From Streptococcus constellatus subsp. constellatus (GTDB taxonomy: Bacteria > Bacillota > Bacilli > Lactobacillales > Streptococcaceae), in assembly GCF_023167545.1 (NCBI RefSeq), contig NZ_AP014647.1, forward strand, positions 868,001 to 932,000: a stretch of 64,000 nt of DNA, given 5' to 3'. The stretch's first letter is position 1, and each line of letters begins with the position of its first letter. Made by a program: the position numbers and the translations under genes. This document shows positions 55,298 through 64,000 of the stretch, piece by piece. The notes beneath the pieces are model-generated. The model was not told the origin of the DNA, made no database searches, and saw only the letters and a list, made by a program, of their open reading frames with translations.

Positions 55298-56027
55298 ATA
55301 AATAAAGCAAACTAAAAACAATGAGCACACTAATCATGCTAAAAAGTGAGCCAATGAGGTAATATTCCGCAAAGGACTGGCTTTCAGAAATTTTATTATA
55401 GCGAGCAATTGACTTGGCGGTAAAAACTAAACCAATCGAGGCAAATTGTCCAAATACGAGGGACAAAGCCATAATATAACGCTCTAAAATCCCAATCATC
55501 GCACCTGCACCTGCTATGGTATCTTGATCATTTCCATTTGACTGATATTTGCTAAAGAAAAACTTAAATAAAATATTAACAGGTTTTCCAACGATAGCCA
55601 AAAGTAGAAACATCTGAGCTACTAGAACACTATTTTTAAGCCAAAGTGGATAGGTTTTACTCGCCAATACGGTATAAAATAGGAAAATGCAAATGAGATG
55701 AAGTAGTTGGTCAACGATAAAAGCTTGTTTGGTACATTTCTTTTTCTCTATAAAAATATTGAGCTTGTACTTCAAAAAGTCAATAACTACATGACTAAGC
55801 CAAACCGCAGCAAAATATAGGCTATTTTTGGGGAAAAAGACACTCAAAATCAGTAATGGAAGAAAAACGATGATCAAATGTAATATTAAATATGGGAATT
55901 TCCGACTTTTTAAGTCGGCTATTTTTTGACTCTGCCATTGAAAATCAGCTAAAACATGAGCTATCAACGTTAATAATAAGATTGGATTTTGCAGGAAGAA
56001 ATCTGAAAACCCCCACAACTTAGACAT
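55296..56027 (-). CDS. DUF3307 membrane protein
   Basis: 243 aa with about six transmembrane segments; the N-terminal LIAHVLADFQWQSQ is the DUF3307 signature. It overlaps satD by 8 bp, so the two are translationally coupled. The stop codon lies exactly at the IS30 junction. Function unknown; with SatD it forms a conserved pair in streptococci and other Firmicutes. Confidence 0.82.
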   Translation of the reverse strand: MSKLWGFSDFFLQNPILLLTLIAHVLADFQWQSQKIADLKSRKFPYLILHLIIVFLPLLILSVFFPKNSLYFAAVWLSHVVIDFLKYKLNIFIEKKKCTKQAFIVDQLLHLICIFLFYTVLASKTYPLWLKNSVLVAQMFLLLAIVGKPVNILFKFFFSKYQSNGNDQDTIAGAGAMIGILERYIMALSLVFGQFASIGLVFTAKSIARYNKISESQSFAEYYLIGSLFSMISVLIVFSLLYL

Positions 56028-56697
56028 ACCTACTCTCCTCCTTTGCTATCTCTTTTAATATCTGATTCATAGCAACTCGTTTATTTCTGAGATAAATTTT
56101 TAGACCACTTGCCTTGATACGTTTATTAAAAGCACTTGGAGTAATACCGAGCAATCTTGCTATTTCTTTATGCGAAAATGTTTCATCGTATATATTTTCA
56201 GCCAGTAATTGTTTGAGTACATCATATTGAACTTCTGTCCACTTAGACTGAATAAAAGAACACGCAGCTAACATAGCATTGACAGTCCAACTAACTTCTT
56301 CATTTGCCAAAAAAACTGAAATGTGATTGATGCCATAATCATTCTTATCGTGGATATGGTTAATGGCTTCTCTCGCCAACCAATATGCAGGACCATCAGA
56401 ACCTATACTTTGTTCTTTATTGATCTCTGTAATCATATCTCCAACACCAATACCGAATCGAATTTCATAAGGAGCAAATGCAACAGAAAGCTGATCTATG
56501 ATTTGAAATATATAAGAATTTGGTGAAAATAAGGCTTGAAATTCATCTCCAGTTGTGACTGTAAAGGGAGAAACTAAATAATTTTGATATTGCTGATTCA
56601 ACTCTTTCATCAATTGTAATAAGTGCTGTTGCACCTGTGCTCGATCTTGTATTTTTTTTGATTCAATAATATCGCCAATAAGAGCAATGTACATCAT
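56020..56697 (-). CDS. satD: SatD-family protein with C-terminal HTH
   Basis: 225 aa. The N-terminal half has LIGDIIESKK (Asp9) and VTTGDEFQALF (Asp51), spaced like the two metal-binding Asp of class III cyclase/GGDEF folds. The C-terminus has a helix-turn-helix FSHKEIARLLGITPSAFNKR (~177-196). It may be a nucleotide-binding sensor that controls its own promoter through the repeat boxes upstream (inference). AGAGGTGAG precedes the ATG. Confidence 0.8.
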   Translation of the reverse strand: MMYIALIGDIIESKKIQDRAQVQQHLLQLMKELNQQYQNYLVSPFTVTTGDEFQALFSPNSYIFQIIDQLSVAFAPYEIRFGIGVGDMITEINKEQSIGSDGPAYWLAREAINHIHDKNDYGINHISVFLANEEVSWTVNAMLAACSFIQSKWTEVQYDVLKQLLAENIYDETFSHKEIARLLGITPSAFNKRIKASGLKIYLRNKRVAMNQILKEIAKEESRYV

Positions 56698-56717
56698 TTT
56701 CTCACCTCTTTTTATCT

Positions 56718-56790
56718 ATTATAACGGAAATTTTTAAAAATTTCCATTACAAAGGACATTTTATAAAATTTCCGTTATAAAGGACATTTT
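56718..56790 (-). promoter_or_regulatory. satD promoter with three operator boxes
   Basis: The box TTTCCRTTAYAA occurs on plus at 56741 and 56769, as a direct repeat of 22 bp with a 28-bp period, and inverted at 56719-56730. The inverted copy contains the minus-strand -10 TATAAT (56718-56723). A regulator bound there would cover the promoter; SatD itself is the best candidate. Confidence 0.65.
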
Positions 56791-56848
56791 TAAAATTTTA
56801 CTTTTTTAAAAAATACAGTTAAATGCCATACATTCACTGATTTTCGAA

Positions 56849-57597
56849 TTAATTATCCGTTAATTTCCATACCTTACTTAGCACTTCTCCAATCTTGCCC
56901 TTGATGACTAAATCAGCTTGATTATCTTGTACCGTATTACTTTTATTGATAAGGACTAGCTGCCGTCCTTGAAAATAATGAACTAAATTCGCCGCTGGAT
57001 AAACAACTAGCGAGGTTCCACCAATGATGAGTAAATCAGCTCGACTAATAGCTTGAATAGCTTGAGAAAAGACGTCCATATTTAGCGATTCCTCATAAAG
57101 AGTCACATCTGGCTTAACTATGTAACCGCAAGTCTCACAATAAGGAATGGTTCCAGATAATCTCAAAAAATCCTCTAAGTCATAAAAACGATGACAGTTG
57201 GTGCAATAATTTCGGTCAACACTACCATGAATTTTCAATACATTTTTGCTTCCCGCTATCTCATCTCGTGTAAACTATCAATATTTTGCGTGACAATCGC
57301 TTTTAATTTCCCTGTCTTTTCTAGATGAACTAAATAATCATGGGCTACATTTGGTCTGGCATCCGGATAAATGAGATATTTTTTGTAAAAGTCAAAAAAC
57401 TGTTCTGGATAGCGTTCAAACATCGTATGGGAAACTAGTTGCTCTGCTGTAAAATGCTGGTTTAACTCAATATTGTAAATACCATTTGAGCTGCGAAAAT
57501 CCGGAATACCAGATTCAGTTGAAACGCCTGCACCACCAAAGAATACAATATTTTGACTACTTTGAATAATATAAGCCAGTTCTTCAATTTTATCCAT
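56849..57597 (-). pseudogene. NAD-dependent deacetylase (sirtuin), frameshifted by a 5-bp duplication
   Basis: The first part (57256-57597) shows GGAGVSTESGIPDFRS and TQNIDSLHE; the second (56849-57238) shows IHGSVDRNYCTNC, the second zinc pair CETCG and LIIGTSLVVYPA-type NAD motifs (here LIIGGTSLVVYPA). Both are normal Sir2 halves. Between them ATCTC is duplicated in tandem (57258-57267); removing one copy restores one reading frame (HE-IAGSKNV-LKIHGS). The gene is therefore broken, or switched by slippage. Confidence 0.92.
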
Positions 57598-57627
57598 ATT
57601 ATCCTCCTAAAATTTATCGATACAATA

Positions 57628-57659
57628 AAGAAAAAATCGACTAGTTTCACTAGCCGATT
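57628..57659 (-). terminator. eno terminator
   Basis: AATCGGCTAG pairs with CTAGTCGATT on the minus RNA (57650-57659/57635-57644), with a U run. Confidence 0.82.
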
Positions 57660-57674
57660 CGTATTCTAACTGAA

Positions 57675-58982
<1,308 letters not shown>

Positions 58983-59016
58983 TTACTCTCCTTTGAGTTA
59001 TTTTATTTACATTCCT

Positions 59017-59045
59017 ATCATACCTTAAAAATCGGTTTTTTTCAA
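59017..59045 (-). promoter_or_regulatory. eno promoter
   Basis: Minus strand: TTGAAA (59040-59045), 17 bp, TATGAT (59017-59022). Confidence 0.7.
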
Positions 59046-59138
59046 GGAAAAATCGTGTCTTTCTATGAAATTTACGATAATTTTCTGTGTAAGCGTTTTA
59101 TATTTCCGAATGTTTCTTGGATAAATTTCAAAAAAGTA

Positions 59139-59147
59139 TGTTATACT
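59139..59147 (+). promoter_or_regulatory. Extended -10 promoter of the yueI-like gene, leaderless layout
   Basis: TGT-TATACT (59142-59147) ends six bases before the ATG. Confidence 0.68.
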
Positions 59148-59153
59148 AACTTT

Positions 59154-59606
59154 ATGACAGATATAAACAAAGCAATAATCGAAAAAGCTCAAGGGGGATT
59201 AAAATTAAATCCTGATGAGCAAAGAAAATTTTTAGAAACATTTGAAGAACGGGTCATAGCAGAATGTAGCATTGATGAGGCTAATAGTGCTCCTATCTAC
59301 GATCACTTTAAAGAAATGTTGCAAAAGATTATCTTGGACTATCAGCCTGTAACTGTGAAAATATCTCCTGCGGTCACCAGTCAATATCAAATTTTTTACT
59401 TAAAAATAGCAAAAGATCTCGGTTGCAAAGCAACAATCGTGTCTAGTAACTGCAAAAATTCTCCATTTGGATTGGTTATTCATAGCGATCATCCAGTAGA
59501 GATTACCGAAAAAGAAATCCTTATCCAATTTTCTGAACTTTTCCAATCAGATTTATCCCAACAAGCAGAAAAGAAACTTTCTTTTTGGAAAAGGTTGTTT
59601 CATTAA
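59154..59606 (+). CDS. YueI-like (DUF1694) protein
   Basis: 150 aa. Begins MTDINKAIIEKAQGG and contains RKFLETFEERVIAEC and a C-terminal basic end (SFWKRLFH). It matches the YueI/DUF1694 family, function unknown. The ORF can be extended upstream to 59055, but that runs through the promoter; ATG 59154 is better. There is no ribosome site, so leaderless translation is likely. Confidence 0.85.
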   Translation: MTDINKAIIEKAQGGLKLNPDEQRKFLETFEERVIAECSIDEANSAPIYDHFKEMLQKIILDYQPVTVKISPAVTSQYQIFYLKIAKDLGCKATIVSSNCKNSPFGLVIHSDHPVEITEKEILIQFSELFQSDLSQQAEKKLSFWKRLFH

Positions 59607-59617
59607 GGAAGTCGCTA

Positions 59618-59941
59618 ATGACAAATTTAGAAACATTAACCTTGTTCTTTCAAGCGGAAAATCAAAGAGATTAGAAAACTTACCAAAAATTTTTACATAC
59701 TAAAATCATCTGGGAATTGCATGAGCAAAAGGTTTCTATTATTCATGGAGTAGAAGATTACCTTTATAAGATTCAGCAAGCCTATCGTCATAACACTGTT
59801 CAATTTTCCCGTTTACATACTTTTTCAACAGATGAAAATCAGATTGTTACTATTCTCAAAAATGATTTCGGTCAACTATCCTGTGATATTTTTGAATTTG
59901 AAAATGGTTTAATTGTCAGAGAATATAAATATTTGCTATGA
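59618..59941 (+). pseudogene. SnoaL/NTF2-like small protein gene with an in-frame stop
   Basis: From ATG 59618 (AAGGAAG upstream) the frame reads 107 codons to the TGA at 59939 with one TAG at codon 19 (59672-59674), probably from TGG (NQRD-W-KTYQKF). The rest (IIWELHEQKVSIIHG...FEFENGLIVREYKYLL) looks like a nuclear-transport-factor-2-type fold. The family name is tentative. It follows the yueI-like gene by 11 bp. Confidence 0.7.
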
Positions 59942-59962
59942 TCATTTTTGAGAAACAAACGT

Positions 59963-59999
59963 ATAAGGCTAGGGAATAATATCCTAGCCTTATTTTTTA
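59963..59999. terminator. Bidirectional terminator
   Basis: ATAAGGCTAGG (59963-59973) pairs with CCTAGCCTTAT (59983-59993), then TTTTTT; it overlaps the last codon of the PHP gene. Confidence 0.85.
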
Positions 60000-60746
60000 T
60001 AACAACTCTGCTTCGCCTATACCAAATGCCGTCAGGATTTGCTTGATTTGGTCGAAATTCAAGCGAAAATGTTCTAACGTATGGGCGTCAGAGCCAACAG
60101 AATACTTTGTTCCGCCCAATTCTTTCACCAAAGATAGAGCATAGATATAAATATCTTCGTGATTATAGAGATACATAGACTTGCAATTCAGTTCAAAAGC
60201 CAAGTTGTGCTCTATCATTTTCTGAAAAAGGGCACGAAGTTGAGGTTCAAAGTTTTTTAGTTCTTCAACTGTCACATTAAACTTGCGAAAACCATAGTCA
60301 AAATGAGCCAAAACATGAGCCGGAATACTTTCAATGGCTTCTTCTAATTCTTTTAAATAATCTGGAATCCATTGCATTTTTTCCAATTGCAAAACAGGAG
60401 CTTCTAAGTAATCGAATTTCCCATTGTGATGAACAGATAAAAGTTTCAAATCATAATCTTTATCTTCTAAAAAAGCCAAAGTATCTTTCTTACGTGGTCC
60501 ATAATAGCCTATTTCAATTCCTTTTTTGATTCGATTTCCATATTTCTTATTGAGAAAAGCTATTTTTCTAGAATAAGACTTATAATCAGGAATATCATCG
60601 TGAGGAGAGCCTGCATTATACGGATAGGGATTAGATAAATCCAGATGTTCAGTCGTCACAATTTCTCCATCATAATGTTCCAAGTAATCTCTAAAATCAG
60701 TATCTGAATCGTAAGAAAAGTAAGTATGAAGATGATTGTCACGCAT
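59997..60746 (-). CDS. PHP-domain phosphatase, histidinol-phosphatase family
   Basis: 249 aa. Metal-binding motifs DNHLHTYFS at the N-terminus, TTEHLD, GIEIGYYG, LLSVHHN, HFDYG and C-terminal GSDAHTLEHF. It fits HisJ-like phosphoesterases; without his genes nearby the substrate is open. The 213-bp gap upstream shows no clear signal. Confidence 0.88.
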   Translation of the reverse strand: MRDNHLHTYFSYDSDTDFRDYLEHYDGEIVTTEHLDLSNPYPYNAGSPHDDIPDYKSYSRKIAFLNKKYGNRIKKGIEIGYYGPRKKDTLAFLEDKDYDLKLLSVHHNGKFDYLEAPVLQLEKMQWIPDYLKELEEAIESIPAHVLAHFDYGFRKFNVTVEELKNFEPQLRALFQKMIEHNLAFELNCKSMYLYNHEDIYIYALSLVKELGGTKYSVGSDAHTLEHFRLNFDQIKQILTAFGIGEAELL

Positions 60747-60959
60747 AATATTTTTCCTCCTATCGTTCCATTAAATTATACCGGAAACTTAAAAAATATC
60801 GTTTCTAGTTCCATTATCTCTTTCTATGGTCTATGAATAGTAATACCGTCATTTACAATTCCTTACCACAAAGATTGATTAAGTAACAAACCAATCTGTC
60901 CATGAAATTTAGCTCATAAAACTTATATTTTATCAATAAATATAGCCTAAGGTAAAAAA

Positions 60960-62159
60960 TTAATTTTCGATTGTTTTCAGCTGTTTACGAATCCTTTGTA
61001 AAACGATAATTAAAGGTAGTACTAACACTATCAGTACCGTTCCCAAACCAATAAAAGTCGAATTGAAGCCAAAACTGTCAATCAGCCAACCAACAATCGG
61101 AAAAATGATAATCATGCTTAAACTGAACATCATTGAAGTAACGCTTAACATGGTCGCTCTGACTGAGTTTGGTAAATACTGTTGCAAATCATTGTAAAAA
61201 ATCGGTTGATACATGGCATACAAAGCATTTGTCGCTAAATAAACAAGGATATACATAAATGGAGTTTCCAAAAACGACAGAATATAAGCTCCCCCTGTTA
61301 AACTGACAACTACTGGAAAAATCCGAAAAGAATGCCATGTTTTCCCAATCTTACTGGCGATAGAAACTGCCAAAATATTTAAGACGCTGCCAATTAACAT
61401 AACTGTCGAAATTTGCCATCCAGCTAAATCTGGTAATTGTTTTTGATAGTAAAAATAAAACATACACATCATTGTTCCAACGAATTGGAAAATCATCATC
61501 CACGCAAAAAGACTCGGACTACTTTTCATTTCTTCTTTTACCGTCAGGATTATTTTCTTCATCGTAACCACTTTATCTGTTTGCCTTTTCATATCTGGTT
61601 CCTTTATTAACCAAATCAAGATTAAAACAACAATCGAAACTGCAATCATAATATAATAAGTGACATACAAATATCCATGTACAAACAATCCAGCTAATAC
61701 TGTTCCTAAAGAAATCGCTGCTTCTGAAACACCTGATATCAAGCTTGATAGTTTCAAATAACAATCTTTTAAGTCCGCTTCTACTGCAGAATCATATAAA
61801 AGTGCAGAGCTCGTTCCTGAATCAAAATTATAGGACAAAGCATTGAAAATCATTGCCAGAGCATAAATCCAAAAGTTTCCCTGCCCTATCAACATCAAAA
61901 TAGATGACAAAATACTTGTTAAACGGCTGATATACAGATTAGCCTTATAAGAAAACCTGTCTGCTAACATACCTGACGGAATTTCAAAAATGATCCCAGT
62001 TGCATGAAAAATACTCTCTAACAGACCAATTTGCAGTAAAGACATCCTGTTTTGGCTGAGAAATAAAATCCAAAAACTTGTAATACCTAAAAATCCTAGA
62101 AACTCCACTCCAGCCATGAGAGGAATATTTCTTTTGTAACTTCTCCTAAACATAAACAT
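60960..62159 (-). CDS. MFS transporter
   Basis: 399 aa with 12 hydrophobic segments; the loop motif GIIFEIPSGMLADRFSYK between TM2 and TM3 is the MFS signature. It is probably a drug or small-solute exporter; the substrate is unknown. AAGGA before the ATG at 62159 fixes the start; the frame remains open back into asnS by chance. Confidence 0.88.
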   Translation of the reverse strand: MFMFRRSYKRNIPLMAGVEFLGFLGITSFWILFLSQNRMSLLQIGLLESIFHATGIIFEIPSGMLADRFSYKANLYISRLTSILSSILMLIGQGNFWIYALAMIFNALSYNFDSGTSSALLYDSAVEADLKDCYLKLSSLISGVSEAAISLGTVLAGLFVHGYLYVTYYIMIAVSIVVLILIWLIKEPDMKRQTDKVVTMKKIILTVKEEMKSSPSLFAWMMIFQFVGTMMCMFYFYYQKQLPDLAGWQISTVMLIGSVLNILAVSIASKIGKTWHSFRIFPVVVSLTGGAYILSFLETPFMYILVYLATNALYAMYQPIFYNDLQQYLPNSVRATMLSVTSMMFSLSMIIIFPIVGWLIDSFGFNSTFIGLGTVLIVLVLPLIIVLQRIRKQLKTIEN

Positions 62160-62240
62160 ATTTTTTCCTTGAATAAGAACAAACTGAACATTTCGTCTCA
62201 TTTTCTTACTTAGTCGTTTTCCATATATTTTATTTCTAAA

Positions 62241-62260
62241 AAAACGCCAACAGGCGTTTT
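62241..62260 (-). terminator. asnS terminator
   Basis: AAAACGCC/GGCGTTTT with a 4-nt loop. Confidence 0.82.
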
Positions 62261-62268
62261 TACATTTC

Positions 62269-63615
62269 TTAAGGTTCAATTCTGTGAAGCATGCGTGGAA
62301 ACGGAATGGCTTCACGAATGTGTTTCGTTCCTGCAACAAATGTCACCATTCTCTCCAAACCAAGTCCAAATCCAGCATGAGGAACCGAACCATATTTACG
62401 CAAATCAAGGTAAAAGGCATAATCATCAGGATTGAGACCGTTTTCCTTAATCTTCATTAGTAGTTTTTCATAATTTTCTTCACGGGCTGAACCACCAATA
62501 ATTTCACCATAACCTTCTGGCGCCAAAAGGTCTGCACAAAGCACGCGGTCCTCATTTTCAGGCACAGGCTTCATGTAGAAAGCCTTAAAACTAGCAGGGT
62601 AGTTCACAACGAAAGTTGGAAGACCGAAATAGTTTGAAATCCACGTTTCATGTGGTGACCCAAAATCATCTCCACGTTCGATGTGTTCATACTCTGCATC
62701 TTCATCATTTTCATGTTCTTGCAAAAGGTCAATTACTTCATCGTAAGAAATGCGTTTGAATGGTTCAGTTGCATATTTTTTAAGCAAATCTGTATCGCGT
62801 TCCAACATTTCAAGTGCATGTGGTGCACGATCCAAAACCCCTTGAATCAGAGCCTTCACATAAGCCTCTTGAAGATCAAGCGATTCTTCATGTGTAACAA
62901 ATGGATATTCTGCATCCATCATCCAGAATTCTGTCAAATGGCGACGTGTTTTGGATTTTTCAGCACGGAAAACCGGACCAAAGTCAAATACACGACCAAG
63001 TGCCATAGCACCAGCTTCTAAGTAAAGCTGTCCAGATTGACTTAAAAAGGCAGGAGTTCCAAAATAATCTGTTTCAAAAAGCTCTGTTGAATCTTCCGCT
63101 GCATTCCCTGATAAAATCGGACTATCAAATTTGATAAAGCCGTTCCGGTCAAAGAACTCATAGGAAGCATAGATAATCGCGTTGCGAATCTGCATAATTG
63201 CCATTTGCTTGCGCGACCGAAGCCATAAATGACGGTGATCCATCAAAAAGTCTGTTCCGTGTTCTTTCGGTGTAATTGGGTAATCAACCGATGTAGCAAT
63301 AATTTCAAGGTCAGTAACATCAAGTTCATAACCAAATTTTGAACGTTCATCTTCTTTGACAATACCAGTCACATAGACTGAAGTCTCTTGACTGATATGC
63401 TTAATTGTATTGAATTTTTCAAGCCCAGCTTCTTCACCAAATTTTTCAAGAAAGTTCGGTTTAAAAGCTACACCTTGGAAAAAGGCAGAGCCATCACGCA
63501 ATTGGAGAAAGGCAATCTTTCCTTTTCCTGATTTGTTGGCAACCCAAGCACCGATAGTGACTTCTTCACCAATATGCTTTGGGACGTCAATAATGCTTAC
63601 TAATTCTCTAGACAT
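62269..63615 (-). CDS. asnS: Asparaginyl-tRNA synthetase
   Basis: Class IIb aminoacyl-tRNA synthetase, 448 aa. N-terminal OB-fold anticodon domain ([20 protein letters not shown]), motif 2 [19 protein letters not shown], motif 3 [10 protein letters not shown] near the end. The ribosome site is poor. Its start lies one base-step after the stop of the broken VOC gene. Confidence 0.97.
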   Translation of the reverse strand: MSRELVSIIDVPKHIGEEVTIGAWVANKSGKGKIAFLQLRDGSAFFQGVAFKPNFLEKFGEEAGLEKFNTIKHISQETSVYVTGIVKEDERSKFGYELDVTDLEIIATSVDYPITPKEHGTDFLMDHRHLWLRSRKQMAIMQIRNAIIYASYEFFDRNGFIKFDSPILSGNAAEDSTELFETDYFGTPAFLSQSGQLYLEAGAMALGRVFDFGPVFRAEKSKTRRHLTEFWMMDAEYPFVTHEESLDLQEAYVKALIQGVLDRAPHALEMLERDTDLLKKYATEPFKRISYDEVIDLLQEHENDEDAEYEHIERGDDFGSPHETWISNYFGLPTFVVNYPASFKAFYMKPVPENEDRVLCADLLAPEGYGEIIGGSAREENYEKLLMKIKENGLNPDDYAFYLDLRKYGSVPHAGFGLGLERMVTFVAGTKHIREAIPFPRMLHRIEP

Positions 63616-64000
63616 TCATTCATTTCTCTTTTCTTTTATTTTTTTATGATAAACAGTCTCAATATTGTTTCCATCTGGATTAATGATATAAGCTTAAGCT
63701 GCATAATAGCCAGGATGATAGTGGCTACGTTCACCAGGAGCACCATTATCCTTGCCACCAGCCGCCAAGGCTGCTTGATAGAAGTTATCAATTTCCTGAG
63801 GATTTTGAGCACTGAAGACAAAATGCTCAAGCTCTTGCTGACCAATATTCAACCAAAAATCACCTCTAGGACCGTGTTCCTAGGCTCAGCAAAACTTACT
63901 ACTTGAGGAATGTCAAAGGTAAGCTTGTAGCCCAAAGGCGCTAGGGCTTCCTGATAAAAGAGTTTGCTAGCTTCTACATCCTTTCCTTTGATACCAAAAT
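63616..64000 (-). pseudogene. VOC/glyoxalase-family gene, broken, 5' end outside window
   Basis: The minus strand first reads FGIKGKDVEASKLFYQEALAP and FDIPQVVSFAEPR, then shifts frame near 63885 to GDFWLNIGQQELEHFVFSAQ...GERSHYHPGYYAA, hits TAA (AGCTTA duplicated in tandem, 63694-63705), and continues in the same frame as AYIINPDGNNIETVYH to 63616. At least two defects are present. It is a VOC metal-binding fold with a typical NPDGNNIE end. Confidence 0.88.

Noticed and set aside
59055-59153. N-terminal extension of the yueI-like protein
   Set aside because: Runs through the extended -10 promoter and has no ribosome site.
62159-62339. N-terminal extension of the MFS transporter into asnS
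   Set aside because: The extra residues are basic, overlap the end of asnS and its terminator; AAGGA before 62159 gives a normal start.

Overview
The window is chromosomal DNA from a low-GC, naturally competent Streptococcus. The evidence is the streptococcal XerS recombinase with its 31-bp dif-type site, the gyrA-srtA pair, a divergent ldh, the rnhB/rbgA/dprA/topA/trmFO block, plsY-parE and parC-ilvE-DUF2969-tRNA neighbourhoods, a ComX-type com-box in front of dprA, and a pyruvate/acetoin dehydrogenase operon whose lipoyl domain sits on E3. I do not call a species; the Mitis, Sanguinis and Anginosus groups are all possible.

Layout. Positions 1-5.7 kb hold guaA (cut by the window edge), a GntR regulator, ylxM-ffh, a dif-like site and xerS. 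From there to the right edge nearly every gene is on the minus strand, whereas most genes left of dif are on the plus strand, so the replication terminus probably lies at about 4.5 kb. 5.7-17.2 kb: a UcpA-like dehydrogenase, lplA with acoABCL (2-oxoacid dehydrogenase complex plus lipoate ligase), an ATP-grasp/two-esterase operon, and trmFO. 17.3-23.4 kb: a nucleotidyltransferase-like protein, topA, dprA, an acetyltransferase, a broken BglG/LicT-type antiterminator, rnhB and rbgA. 23.5-32.6 kb: an acyl-CoA cluster that is unusual for a lactic acid bacterium, containing a metallo-hydrolase, two acyl-CoA dehydrogenase homologues, a LysR regulator, a two-subunit CoA-transferase, crotonase, 3-hydroxyacyl-CoA dehydrogenase and thiolase, with two cre-like sites, a 37-bp palindrome and a shared 13-bp promoter motif. 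32.9-50.8 kb: a Har/RclA-type flavoenzyme, srtA-gyrA, ldh, nudix, three tRNAs, rpsA, DUF2969, ilvE, parC and parE (the last two separated by a three-gene islet) and plsY. 50.9-64 kb: a TPR protein, comEB and a TetR regulator, degV, an intact IS30-family element, a SatD/DUF3307 pair with repeated operator boxes, a frameshifted sirtuin, eno, a YueI-like protein, a PHP phosphatase, an MFS transporter, asnS and a broken VOC-family gene.

How genes work together. LplA can attach lipoate to the lipoyl domain fused to AcoL, which serves the AcoA/B/C complex. The thiolase, HBD, crotonase, acyl-CoA dehydrogenase and CoA-transferase set forms a complete short-chain acyl-CoA cycle on paper, but no electron-transfer flavoprotein is encoded beside it. 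Several small genes are decaying through nonsense or frameshift changes, two of them through short tandem duplications (sirtuin and VOC protein). Three genes (ylxM, plsY, the yueI-like gene) have an extended -10 box ending 6-7 nt before the start codon and no Shine-Dalgarno sequence, so they look leaderless. Promoters, terminators and regulatory sites are pattern matches read by eye and have not been tested.
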